Positions 6,733-14,190 of a stretch of 21,973 nucleotides of DNA are shown here, piece after piece (position 1 is the first letter of the stretch; each line of letters opens with the position of its first letter). Made by a program: the position numbers and the translations under genes. Below the pieces are notes generated by a model. That model saw only the letters and a list, made by a program, of their open reading frames with translations. It was not told the DNA's origin and ran no database searches. Origin of the DNA: Dehalococcoidia bacterium (GTDB taxonomy: Bacteria > Chloroflexota > Dehalococcoidia > UBA2979); assembly GCA_009692685.1 (NCBI GenBank), contig SHYS01000016.1, positions 1-21,973 on the forward strand, in the 5' to 3' direction.

Positions 6733-7371
6733 CTAGGAAGCGCCTGGGGCGCGCCGAGTGACGCCCTGGCCGAGTTTCGGCTCGGTGCCAGCCAGCAGGC
6801 GCCGGATGTTGCCTCGATGGCTGATCTCGACGGCAAGCATCGTGCCGATGGCGAAGACGGCGTACGGATTCGCGAGGTCGCCCGTCGCCACGAGCGCAAT
6901 GACCACGACAAAGCCGACGAACACGCCGACGACCGACATCAACGAGGCGTACCGGAACAGGTACAGTACGATCAGCGAGAACGTGACGACCGCAAGCGCC
7001 GCGGGCCAGCTCACCGCGAGGAACGCACCGAACGCCGTCGACACGCCGCGCCCGCCTCGGAAACCTGCGTAGACGGGGTAGATGTGACCCAGCACGGCAG
7101 CGATGCCGGCGAGCGCCGCCGCCCACGGCTCATCGAGCAGCAGCCGCCCAACGAGGACGGCCGCGACACCCTTCGTGATGTCACCAGCGACGACGAGCAT
7201 CGCCCACTTCATGCCGAGGGTCCGAAGCGAATTCGTGAACCCGATCTTGCCAGAACCGTACTCGCGGACATCGCGCACGCCAGCCAGCCGCCCGACGATC
7301 AGGCCGAACGGGATGCCACCGATGAGGTATCCGGCCAGGGCTCCGAGCGCGGCGGCCACAGACATGTTCAC
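6733..7371 (-). CDS. plsY: Glycerol-3-phosphate acyltransferase PlsY
   Basis: A 212-residue integral membrane protein with about five hydrophobic helices. All PlsY motifs are present: SGKIGFTNSLRTLG (40-53), GDITKG (63-68), GHIYPVYAGFRGGRGVST (95-112) and the terminal HRGNIRRLLAGTEPKLG (185-201). It transfers the acyl group of acyl-phosphate to glycerol-3-phosphate, giving lysophosphatidic acid. The GTG at 7371 overlaps the der stop as GTGA and lies five bases after GAGGAG. The ATG at 7365 is the alternative but is spaced 11 bases from that site. gpsA downstream supplies the substrate. A plsX partner is not in this window. Confidence 0.95.
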   Translation of the reverse strand: MNMSVAAALGALAGYLIGGIPFGLIVGRLAGVRDVREYGSGKIGFTNSLRTLGMKWAMLVVAGDITKGVAAVLVGRLLLDEPWAAALAGIAAVLGHIYPVYAGFRGGRGVSTAFGAFLAVSWPAALAVVTFSLIVLYLFRYASLMSVVGVFVGFVVVIALVATGDLANPYAVFAIGTMLAVEISHRGNIRRLLAGTEPKLGQGVTRRAPGAS

Positions 7372-8717
7372 GACGGCTCCTCGGTACCCTCCGCACGACC
7401 ACGGAATATTACCCGGATCGCGGTCCCTTCGAAGTCGAAGTTCGACCGGAGCGTATTTTCCAGAAATCGCTCGTAGGAGAAGTGGACGAGGGCCGGGTCG
7501 TTCACGAAGAGGACGAAGGTCGGCGGTGCCACCTCGGGTTGTGTCGCAAAGTACAACTTCAACTTCTTGTGCCGGATCGTCGGCGGGCCGTGCTCGGCCA
7601 TCGCACGGTGCAGCACCCGATTCAACTCGGACGTCTGGACACGGCGGCGGCGTACCTCCGAGATGTGGATCGCCAGTTCGAGGGCGTCCTGTACGCCTTC
7701 ACCCGTCATCGCCGAGGTGAAGATCACAGGCGCCCACGGGATGAACTTGTACTTGGCGTCTACCTTCTGGGCCGCCTCGGGCTTGGTCGCCCGATCCTCT
7801 GCCAGGTCCCACTTGTTCACGAGGATCACGATGCCCTTGTTCGCCGTCGCGGCGTACCCGGCAATGTGCGTGTCCTGTGCCACCAGCAGCTCCTGCTGGT
7901 CGATCACCACGAACACGACATCCGATCGGTCGACCGCGCGCTCCGCACGCTGCACCGAGTGGCGTTCCACACCTCGCTCGATGCGGCCCGCGCGACGGAT
8001 CCCAGCGGTGTCCACGAGCAACATCGGCTGTCCGCCGAAGTCGAAGGAGGTGTCGATGGCGTCACGGGTCGTGCCCGGCACATCCGAGACGATCGCGCGC
8101 TTCTCGCCAAGGATGGCGTTCGTCAGGGAGGACTTGCCGACGTTCGGGCGACCAACGATGGCCACACTCACGCGCTCTGGCTCGACGGGGGGATCCTCGG
8201 GCGCCTCGGGGATGAGTTCGAGGACGGCGTCCAGCAGGTCGCCTGCTCCCCGACCGTGGAGCGCGGAGACGGACATCGGCTCACCGAGGCCGAGGGCGTA
8301 AAACTCCACCAGGTTCCGCTCAGCGGCCCCGGTGTCACCCTTGTTCACGCAGAGCAGCACCGGCTGGCTCGCCTTGCGCAGCATGTCGGCGACCTCGTAG
8401 TCCGCGCCCGTGGGGCCGGACTGGCCGTCCACGACGAACACGACGGCCTGAGACTCCGCGAGCGCGTGTGCGACGCCCTCCCGGATCAGCGTCCCGAACG
8501 GGTCGGTCGCCTCGTCACCGAGTCCGCCCGTGTCGACGATGCGGAGGTTCCGCCCGCGCCACTCGACGAGGCCGTAGATGCGGTCACGCGTCGTGCCCGG
8601 CAGGTCTTCGACCAGCGCGTTGTTGCGCCTCGTCAGGCGGTTGAAGAGCGCGGACTTGCCGACGTTGGGGCGTCCAACGATCGCGACGATCGGCAACAGA
8701 GGTTCTGGAGAGGTCAT
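7368..8717 (-). CDS. der: Ribosome assembly GTPase Der (EngA)
   Basis: A 449-residue tandem GTPase. Domain 1 has GRPNVGKS (15-22), DTGG (62-65) and NKGD (125-128). Domain 2 has GRPNVGKS (189-196), DTAG (236-239) and NKWD (301-304). The C-terminal KH-like domain covers roughly 355-440. Two G-domains plus KH is unique to Der, which acts in 50S subunit maturation. The ATG overlaps the TGA of the YbbR gene as ATGA. der next to plsY and gpsA is a recurrent arrangement; coupling to cdaA/cdaR upstream is less usual. Confidence 0.97.
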   Translation of the reverse strand: MTSPEPLLPIVAIVGRPNVGKSALFNRLTRRNNALVEDLPGTTRDRIYGLVEWRGRNLRIVDTGGLGDEATDPFGTLIREGVAHALAESQAVVFVVDGQSGPTGADYEVADMLRKASQPVLLCVNKGDTGAAERNLVEFYALGLGEPMSVSALHGRGAGDLLDAVLELIPEAPEDPPVEPERVSVAIVGRPNVGKSSLTNAILGEKRAIVSDVPGTTRDAIDTSFDFGGQPMLLVDTAGIRRAGRIERGVERHSVQRAERAVDRSDVVFVVIDQQELLVAQDTHIAGYAATANKGIVILVNKWDLAEDRATKPEAAQKVDAKYKFIPWAPVIFTSAMTGEGVQDALELAIHISEVRRRRVQTSELNRVLHRAMAEHGPPTIRHKKLKLYFATQPEVAPPTFVLFVNDPALVHFSYERFLENTLRSNFDFEGTAIRVIFRGRAEGTEEPS

Positions 8718-9991
8718 GGGCCACCGATCGTAACTGTCACGGTGGCGGGCTGCACCGACTTCACGGAGACGCCGTCTGGCGCCTTCACGTTCACCTGCAA
8801 ACTGAATGTCCCTGTACTCGCTCCTGCCACGTCGACCGTGGCACGAAGGTCACTCGACACCATGGCGTTCAGGACGGGAAGCGGCCCTTCGAGGATCACC
8901 TCGACACTGCCGGAGCCCTGCACGCGCGCGATGCGCCCACCCGGCACGCCGATCGGTTCGATGGCGAGCGTGGTGCGACGCGACCCGGCGGCAGCGGTAA
9001 TCGTCACTGTTACCGTCGCACGATCGCGGTCCACGTACGAGAGGCCCGCCGGGAGCGGGATCAGCACCGACCGGACGACGTCCGAGCGCGCCCCCGCCAC
9101 GCTCACGGCCGGCAGCCGAATCCGGTCGATCTGCTGAAGCAGTTCAATTGGCCCCTGGACCTGGATCGCCGACGGCGACGATGCCACACGCGATACCGCG
9201 TAGCCCGGATCAGGCTCCCCGGCGACTTCCACAGCCAGCGGGACGGTGCGTACGATCGTCGTCTGGATCACTTCGACGTTCACAGGGACGTTCGTTGGCT
9301 CCAGACGGACGCCGCGAATCTCCGCGCCACCGGTACCGACGGCCTTCAGCACAACGTTCTGCTGCACGTTCACCGTGAGGCCCGTCACGTTCACCTCGGC
9401 GACCGCCTGGTCGATGAGGGCCACGAGCGACTCCGGCCCGCTCACGCGCGCGCTCGCCGTCTGCGGCGTGATCGCGCCGATCTGGTAACCCAGCGGCGGT
9501 GACCCCACCCCGCGTGCGGCGACTGAGACCTGCCGCGTCGCGAAGTCTTCGAGGTTCACCACCACGGTCCGAGGCTGCACGTCCACCACGCGCACACCGC
9601 GCACACCCTCGACCTCCACGCGCACGGGCACTTCCTGTGAGCGCGCGCCGAACCCGTTGAGGTCGACGAGCGCGCGGAAGTTCGCGGGCGTCAGGCGCTC
9701 CCAGCGGTCAGCGGGAGCGGAGATGCGTACCTGTACCGCCGGTAACTGGTTCGCCACCGCGAGCGCCTCGGTGACGTTCACCGACTCGACGGAGATCGGC
9801 GAGGGGTAGACATCGATGAGCGTCGGGTTCTCAGTGTCAGTGACGAAGTACCAGAGCACGATGGCAAGCATGAACGACAGGGCGGCGAGACTAGGGGTGT
9901 TCCGCATCAGCGCACGGGCGCGCCGCCACGTCGCCGTCGCCACCTCCATTGCCTCGCCGCGGCTCATGTCGCCGACTGGGCCCAGTCTCAC
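8714..9991 (-). CDS. cdaR: YbbR-domain protein, probable CdaA regulator CdaR
   Basis: A 425-residue protein with a short cytoplasmic N-terminus, one transmembrane helix (about residues 34-50, SLAALSFMLAIVLWYFV) and an extracytoplasmic region built of about four YbbR-type beta-rich repeats (roughly 58-137, 150-230, 240-325, 345-423). CdaR proteins bind and modulate the membrane diadenylate cyclase CdaA; that function is from family knowledge. The GTG at 9991 overlaps the cdaA stop as GTGA; in-frame ATGs at 9967 and 9949 are alternative starts. The usual third gene glmM does not follow; der does. Confidence 0.9.
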   Translation of the reverse strand: MRLGPVGDMSRGEAMEVATATWRRARALMRNTPSLAALSFMLAIVLWYFVTDTENPTLIDVYPSPISVESVNVTEALAVANQLPAVQVRISAPADRWERLTPANFRALVDLNGFGARSQEVPVRVEVEGVRGVRVVDVQPRTVVVNLEDFATRQVSVAARGVGSPPLGYQIGAITPQTASARVSGPESLVALIDQAVAEVNVTGLTVNVQQNVVLKAVGTGGAEIRGVRLEPTNVPVNVEVIQTTIVRTVPLAVEVAGEPDPGYAVSRVASSPSAIQVQGPIELLQQIDRIRLPAVSVAGARSDVVRSVLIPLPAGLSYVDRDRATVTVTITAAAGSRRTTLAIEPIGVPGGRIARVQGSGSVEVILEGPLPVLNAMVSSDLRATVDVAGASTGTFSLQVNVKAPDGVSVKSVQPATVTVTIGGP

Positions 9992-10803
9992 GAGGCAGCC
10001 ACCCGCTCGGCTTCCGCGACCATGTCCGGGTCGAGGTCGAACAGCCGCTGCAACTGGCGCGTCAGCCGTACCTCGTCAAGCCCGGTGACCATGCGCCCGT
10101 TCGAGGCGACGGCAATTTCGCCACGCTCTTCGGACACCACGATCACGATCGCGTCGGTGCGCTCCGTCAGGCCGACGGCGGCGCGGTGGCGCATGCCAAA
10201 CTCGCCGGGAAGCGGCGCCTCGGACAGCGGGAGGGTGCACCCCGCGGCAACAATGAGGTCCCCCCTGACGACGACTGCGCCATCGTGGAGGGGTGACTGC
10301 TCCAGGAAGATGCTGGAGAGCAATTCGACGGACAGCGTCGCGCCCACGGGCACGCCGGTGTCGATGACCTCCTTCAGCCCCGTTTCGCGCTCGAGCACGA
10401 TCAGCGCCCCAAGGCTCTGCTTCGCGAAGGCGGTTGAGGCGCGCACGACGGTACTGATCGCGCCCGCGCGCTCCGCCCGTCGCATCGCCGTCCGCAACCC
10501 TGTACGACCGAGGCGTTCGAGGGCGCGCCGGATCTCCGGTTGGAACACCACCATCATCCCGACGAGCAGGCCAGCGACGGAGTTCCGCAGTATCCAGTTG
10601 AGGACGGTGAGATCGAAGATCCGGCTCAGCACGAACGCGCTCAACAGCAGGACTCCCACGCCTCGGAGCACCGTCATCGCCGTGGTGCCGCGCACGAGGA
10701 GCAACAACCAGTAGATCGAGACCGTAACGATCACGATGTCGACGACAGCAGATACGTCGAACCGGGCGACAGCGTCGTGCAGCCCAGCGGGAATGTCCGG
10801 CAT
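9988..10803 (-). CDS. cdaA: Diadenylate cyclase CdaA (c-di-AMP synthase)
   Basis: A 271-residue protein with three N-terminal transmembrane helices (about 18-38, 44-62, 66-88) and a DAC domain from about 95. The catalytic motifs are DGA at 174-176 (in LHDGAVVV) and RHR at 205-207 (in MRHRAAVGLTE). It condenses two ATP into cyclic di-AMP at the membrane, a messenger controlling potassium, osmolyte and cell wall homeostasis. AGGGG lies six bases before the ATG. It heads the minus-strand operon that runs to the terminator at 3533-3561. No convincing promoter was seen in the 110 bases between it and argF, so it may be co-transcribed with argF. Confidence 0.96.
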   Translation of the reverse strand: MPDIPAGLHDAVARFDVSAVVDIVIVTVSIYWLLLLVRGTTAMTVLRGVGVLLLSAFVLSRIFDLTVLNWILRNSVAGLLVGMMVVFQPEIRRALERLGRTGLRTAMRRAERAGAISTVVRASTAFAKQSLGALIVLERETGLKEVIDTGVPVGATLSVELLSSIFLEQSPLHDGAVVVRGDLIVAAGCTLPLSEAPLPGEFGMRHRAAVGLTERTDAIVIVVSEERGEIAVASNGRMVTGLDEVRLTRQLQRLFDLDPDMVAEAERVAAS

Positions 10804-10913
10804 TCGTTACCCCTCGGATGCGCCGAGCGCGCACCCATCCTGCCTCGTCACACGTCGGAGGCTACCGCACTCAGCAGATCCGGAACGCACCGCCTCGGTG
10901 ACGCGGATTCGCG

Positions 10914-11831
10914 CTACAGCGCCGCCCCGAGCATCAGCGCCAGCACCGCCTGCTGGGCGTGCATCCGGTTCTCCGCCTGCTCGAACACCACCGACCGGGG
11001 TGACTCGATTACCTCGTCGGTGATCTCCTCGCCGCGGTGGGCCGGCAGGTCGTGCATCACAATCGCGTCCGAAGGGGCGGAGGCCATCAGCGCGGCGTCC
11101 ACCTGGAAGCCTCGGAAATCCTCACGGCGCTGAGCAATCTCGTGCTCGAAGCCCATCGAGGCCCACACGTCGGTGTAGACGGCGGCGGCACCTCGCACGC
11201 CCTCGTGCGGGTCGAACACCTGCGTGACGCGGCCCTCGCCTGGCAGCGCCTCGACACGCGCGAGCACCTCGGGCGGCAGTTCGTAGCCGTGCGGCGATGC
11301 CACCACGAGGTGGACGCCCGTCATCTTGCAGGCATACGCCAGCGAGCGCGCGACATTGTTCCCCTCGCCGACATACGCGAGGCGTATGCCACCGAGGTTC
11401 CCGAACCGCTCGCGCAGCGTGAGGAGGTCAGCGAGCGCCTGGCACGGGTGCTCTTCGTCCGACAGCGCGTTCACCACGGGCACGCTCGCCCATTCGGCAA
11501 GGTCGACGACCGTCTGGTGCGCATAGGTCCGCGCCGCAATCGCCTGCACCATGCGGGAGAGCACGCGCGCGACGTCCTTGACCGGCTCGCGCTCCCCCAT
11601 CTGCACTTCGTGGGCGTTGAGGTAGATCGCGTGCCCGCCCAGGCGGTGCATCGCCATCTCGAACGAGGTACGGGTACGCAGGGACGGCTTCTCGAAAATC
11701 AGCGCCAGCGTCTGCCCGCGCAGCGAACGCGCCCCCGGCCCGTCACGCTTCATCCCGAGGGCGAGATCGAGGACACCCTCGAGTTCCGCGGGGGATAGGT
11801 CGAGTACCGACAGAAAGTCGCTGCCCAGCAT
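10914..11831 (-). CDS. argF: Ornithine carbamoyltransferase
   Basis: A 305-residue protein from ATG 11831, which has GGAG eight bases upstream and gives the usual family length; a GTG at 11867 would add 12 unconserved residues. The carbamoyl-phosphate loop is SLRTR (50-54; STRTR in most members). HPCQ is at 128-131. The ornithine loop DVWASMG (221-227) marks OTC rather than aspartate carbamoyltransferase. It makes citrulline from ornithine and carbamoyl phosphate in arginine synthesis. The family motif HCLP reads HDLP here (260-263), so the Cys that contacts the substrate is Asp. No other arginine gene is present. It lies 110 bases upstream of cdaA on the same strand. Confidence 0.92.
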   Translation of the reverse strand: MLGSDFLSVLDLSPAELEGVLDLALGMKRDGPGARSLRGQTLALIFEKPSLRTRTSFEMAMHRLGGHAIYLNAHEVQMGEREPVKDVARVLSRMVQAIAARTYAHQTVVDLAEWASVPVVNALSDEEHPCQALADLLTLRERFGNLGGIRLAYVGEGNNVARSLAYACKMTGVHLVVASPHGYELPPEVLARVEALPGEGRVTQVFDPHEGVRGAAAVYTDVWASMGFEHEIAQRREDFRGFQVDAALMASAPSDAIVMHDLPAHRGEEITDEVIESPRSVVFEQAENRMHAQQAVLALMLGAAL

Positions 11832-11913
11832 GGGGAAGGCTCCGGAAACTGCTCTCGTCCGAGCCACATCGGACGATCGGGGACGCCGTTCGGCGCGGCG
11901 GCCACGAAGCGAA

Positions 11914-11919
11914 AGTATA
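11914..11919 (-). promoter_or_regulatory. Possible -10 element for argF
   Basis: On the minus strand TATACT (11919 to 11914) matches TATAAT at five of six positions. The hexamer 17 bases further upstream, TTTCCG, is a poor -35. Transcription would start near 11907, about 75 bases before the ATG at 11831. Confidence 0.35.
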
Positions 11920-12007
11920 GCCGCCGACTTATGTAGCGGAAACCAGAGATTTCCCGACGCCCGCTACCATCCCGCCGACCTCAGCCCACACCCCTTCCGA
12001 GGCACCC

Positions 12008-12187
12008 ATGCGCCGCCCCGGCACCCGTCTCCTTCTGGACACCACCCTCGCGCTCACTGCCGTGGCGGGCCTCGGCGTCCTCGCGACGCGTGACGCACCC
12101 GCACCAGGCGTTGAAGTCGAGCGCGCGGATCCGCCCACCGCGATCGACCGCGTAACGGCGCATATCGGTGGCGCGGTTGCGGCACCC
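12008..12187 (+). pseudogene. comEA N-terminal remnant
   Basis: A GAGG five bases before the ATG at 12008 opens a frame beginning MRRPGTRLLLDTTLALTAVA, a short basic end followed by a transmembrane segment. About 60 residues in comes VTAHIGGAVAAPGL. This is the layout of ComEA, the membrane-anchored DNA receptor of natural transformation: TM helix, Pro-rich linker, then an SLBB strand of the type V-x-V-x-GAV-x-x-PG. Directly after PGL, at about 12187, the resemblance stops and the remainder of this frame is Arg-rich shadow. The helix-hairpin-helix DNA-binding domain is missing. The identification rests on motif and topology only, supported by the ComEC remnant that follows immediately. Confidence 0.55.
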
Positions 12188-12484
12188 GGCCTCAGACATC
12201 GAGGCCGCCGGGGAAGCCTGGCTCGTAACGTCCGGCTGGCCGCTGCGCGCGGATGTCGAGGTCGTGCCCCACCACGGCTCGAAGACCTCGTCCAGCGTGC
12301 CGTTCACACGGGCGGTGTCGCCGGCGGTCGCCGTGGTCTCGGTGGGAACGCGGAACCCCTACGGCCACCCAGTCGCCGAGGTGCTCGCGCGGTACGAGTG
12401 CTCAAGACTGCTGCGCACCGACCTCGCGGGCACGGTCACGCTCGCGACGGATGGGACGCGGTGTGGGTGCGGACGGCGAAGTAG
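12188..12484 (+). pseudogene. comEC C-terminal remnant (metallo-beta-lactamase domain tail), frameshifted
   Basis: In the frame of base 12168 the sequence reads SDIEAAGEAWLV, then ADVEVVPHHGSKTSSS, VVSVGTRNPYGHP and GTVTLATDG. This is the conserved end of the ComEC metallo-beta-lactamase domain (PHHGS at 12267-12281, YGHP shortly after). The frame differs from the ComEA part. After TDG (to 12455) the expected ending continues one base back, as DAVWVRTAK and TAG at 12482-12484. A single G lost from GGGG at 12453-12455 would restore TDGDAVWVRTAK. The remaining ComEC (membrane channel and most of the lactamase domain, over 600 residues in the family) is absent. A stop-free continuation of the first frame to 12542 looks like shadow. 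Confidence 0.75.
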
Positions 12485-12490
12485 GCAGGG

Positions 12491-12796
12491 CTATCGCGGC
12501 GCGGGCGACTGTTCGCGGGCGAGGGCGCTTTGCAGGAACTGACGACCGAAGCGCCAGTCCTTGAGCGAGGTCCACCTCGCCGGCCCGACCTGCATCGGGA
12601 AGACGAGGGCGAGGTCGCCGGGCTCGATGGCGGCCTGGAAGGCATCACGGACGGCCTCGGCTGAATGCTGGGACTCGATCACCCAGCACGCCTCGGGGAA
12701 TGGCCATGAGACGACACTCACCGCCTGCACGGCGCCGAGGAGGGTAGGGTACTCGCCTGCCGGGCGGGCGAGGCGGCAAAACACGCCGTACAGCAT
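12491..12796 (-). CDS. Small solitary Cas2/SinR-like protein (hypothetical)
   Basis: A 101-residue protein from an ATG with GGGAG six bases upstream. The pattern is beta (MLYGVFCRL), a helix with YPTLLGAVQAV, WPFPEACWVIES, then SAEAVRDAFQAAIEPGDLALVF. This resembles small ferredoxin-fold proteins of the Cas2/SinR-like group, in which a W/Y-rich strand ending in a Ser/Asp is followed by S-A-E-x-I-R-D and a D-x-L-x-V strand. No CRISPR array or other cas gene is present. A good promoter lies about 68 bases upstream. It converges on the ComEC remnant, with the two stops six bases apart. Similarity was judged by eye; function is unknown. Confidence 0.6.
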   Translation of the reverse strand: MLYGVFCRLARPAGEYPTLLGAVQAVSVVSWPFPEACWVIESQHSAEAVRDAFQAAIEPGDLALVFPMQVGPARWTSLKDWRFGRQFLQSALAREQSPAPR

Positions 12797-12863
12797 CCAT
12801 CACTCCCGTCGTCCGCCTGCCCGGGGAGACAGCGGAGAACGTCCGGTAGCGTTGCTGTACTCA

Positions 12864-12892
12864 AATCTAGGGTGGGAGCCGGAACACGTCAA
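12864..12892 (-). promoter_or_regulatory. Sigma-70-like promoter for the Cas2/SinR-like gene
   Basis: On the minus strand TTGACG (12892 to 12887, five of six matches) is followed after exactly 17 bases by TAGATT (12869 to 12864, four of six matches). Transcription would begin near 12857, giving a leader of about 60 bases before the ATG at 12796. It shows that the small gene can be transcribed independently of rph. Confidence 0.55.
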
Positions 12893-12894
12893 GT

Positions 12895-12915
12895 GATCTG
12901 ATCATTGGATCGATC
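12895..12915. repeat. Cluster of four GATC sites
   Basis: Four GATC tetramers occur in 21 bases: 12895-12898, 12900-12903, 12908-12911 and 12912-12915, arranged GATC-T-GATC-ATTG-GATC-GATC. It is locally AT-richer than the surroundings and begins three bases upstream of the -35 element of the small gene. An inverted repeat TCGAA-TG-TTCGA overlaps its right end. It could be an operator or a methylation-sensitive site, or part of the rph 3' end. Confidence 0.4.
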
Positions 12916-12938
12916 GAATGTTCGACTCGCCGGGCCGC

Positions 12939-13673
12939 CTACCGCCCGCGCCATTCCGCGAGCGCCGCCTTCTGGGCCACAAACAGCCGCTCGATGCCCT
13001 CGCATGCGAGGTCGACGAGTCCGCCCATCTCCTGCCGCGAGAAGGTGCCACCCTCCCCGGTGCCCTGCACCTCGACGAGACGCCCGGTCGAGAGCATCAC
13101 CACATTGAAGTCGACCTCCGCCGAGGAATCTTCGAGGTAGTCGAGGTCAAGCAACGGCGCACCGTCGTGCATGCCGACTGAGAGCGCGGCGATCTGCGCG
13201 GTGATCGGCGAGGTCAGCATGCCACCCGCCCTCTGGAGGCGCTCCACGGCAATCGCGAGGGCGACCCACGCTCCTGTCACGCTCGCGGTGCGCGTCCCGC
13301 CGTCGGCCTGGATGACGTCACAGTCGAGGGTCACCGTCTGCTCGCCCAACTTCCCCATGTCGAGGCAGGCACGCAGCGAGCGGCCGATCAGGCGCTGGAT
13401 CTCCTGTGTGCGCCCGCTCTGACGGCCTCGCGCGGCCTCACGGTCACCTCGAGTGTGCGTGGCACGCGGCAGCATGCCGTACTCGGCGGTGATCCAGCCC
13501 TTGCCGGAGCCACGCATCCAGCCGGGGACGCCGGGCTCCACGCTGGCAGTGCAGATCACGCGCGTGTCGCCGAACGAGATGAGCGCGGAACCCTCGGCGT
13601 GCTTCGTGTAGCCGGGCTCGATGGTGACGGGGCGCTCGTTGCGGGGGCTGCGGCCGTAGGAACGCTCTGGCAT
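12939..13673 (-). CDS. rph: Ribonuclease PH
   Basis: A 244-residue protein of standard length with the RNase PH core. [20 protein letters not shown] (75-94) forms part of the phosphate and RNA site, [15 protein letters not shown] (117-131) includes the GTR signature, and [17 protein letters not shown] (176-192) carries the active-site Asp cluster. It trims tRNA 3' ends phosphorolytically using phosphate. GAGG precedes the ATG by four bases. The first residues [16 protein letters not shown] fit the family start. It is divergent from the cupin gene across 108 bases. The usual neighbour rdgB is absent. Confidence 0.96.
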   Translation of the reverse strand: MPERSYGRSPRNERPVTIEPGYTKHAEGSALISFGDTRVICTASVEPGVPGWMRGSGKGWITAEYGMLPRATHTRGDREAARGRQSGRTQEIQRLIGRSLRACLDMGKLGEQTVTLDCDVIQADGGTRTASVTGAWVALAIAVERLQRAGGMLTSPITAQIAALSVGMHDGAPLLDLDYLEDSSAEVDFNVVMLSTGRLVEVQGTGEGGTFSRQEMGGLVDLACEGIERLFVAQKAALAEWRGR

Positions 13674-13781
13674 GGGGCCTCGATTGCTGCGCGTCGGATG
13701 TCGGTGGGGTGACGGCTAGACTAGCGTTGCCCAACCTACGAGGGCAGCACGTAAGCCTCACAGCACCGCCCGGGAGCGTCG

Positions 13782-14183
13782 ATGGCCGGCTATCGCATGA
13801 CTGCGGACGAGCGAGGCCAGACTCACCTCGAACCGATGGACCTCTTCGCGTGGCCGTTCGAGAACGGCCCGGGCGAGTTCAAAGGGGTGGGTGGCGCGGC
13901 GATGGGTGACGCGAGCCGCGTCATGCTGATGCGCTTCGAGGTCGGTGCGCGACCGGGCCTGCATCGCGCGGTGCCGGGGTTCCTCGTGGTGCTGTCCGGC
14001 GAACTCGTTGTATGGGACTCCGCTGGCACCGAGGTAGCGCTTCAGGTGGGCGACACTCTGCGCTGCGAGACGACCGGTCGAGGTGGCTGGCGCCTCGGCA
14101 ATCGCGCGGAGCAGAACACGTTGGTCGCGCTGGTACAGATGCCGCCGAAGAAGAGTGCGCCTACCGGCGAGCCAGACGCTTAG
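13782..14183 (+). CDS. Cupin-domain protein lacking most metal ligands
   Basis: A 133-residue single-domain protein. GGGAG lies five bases before the ATG. Residues 55-78 follow cupin motif 1 (GARPGLHRAVPGFLVVLSGE), but only one of the HxH histidines remains (His61; the second position is Ala63). Motif 2 (about 85-113, VALQVGDTLRCETTGRGGW) lacks the usual His. The characteristic PGFxVVLSGE turn and LQVGD support the fold. A catalytic metal is unlikely, so a binding or sensor role is more plausible; function is unknown. Its stop lies seven bases from that of the convergent HIT gene. Confidence 0.75.
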   Translation: MAGYRMTADERGQTHLEPMDLFAWPFENGPGEFKGVGGAAMGDASRVMLMRFEVGARPGLHRAVPGFLVVLSGELVVWDSAGTEVALQVGDTLRCETTGRGGWRLGNRAEQNTLVALVQMPPKKSAPTGEPDA

Positions 14184-14190
14184 GCCTCGA

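Noticed and set aside
7482..9137. Long plus-strand open frame (551 codons) opposite der and cdaR
   Set aside because: It lies antisense to unambiguous der and YbbR genes, has no family pattern, and is rich in Arg/His/Asp as expected from a shadow of high-GC coding sequence.
12456..12542. Continuation of the ComEC frame past TDG to 12542
   Set aside because: The translation becomes Cys/Arg/Gly-rich, whereas the neighbouring frame ends in DAVWVRTAK, the ending expected for ComEC. The extension also overlaps the convergent small gene.
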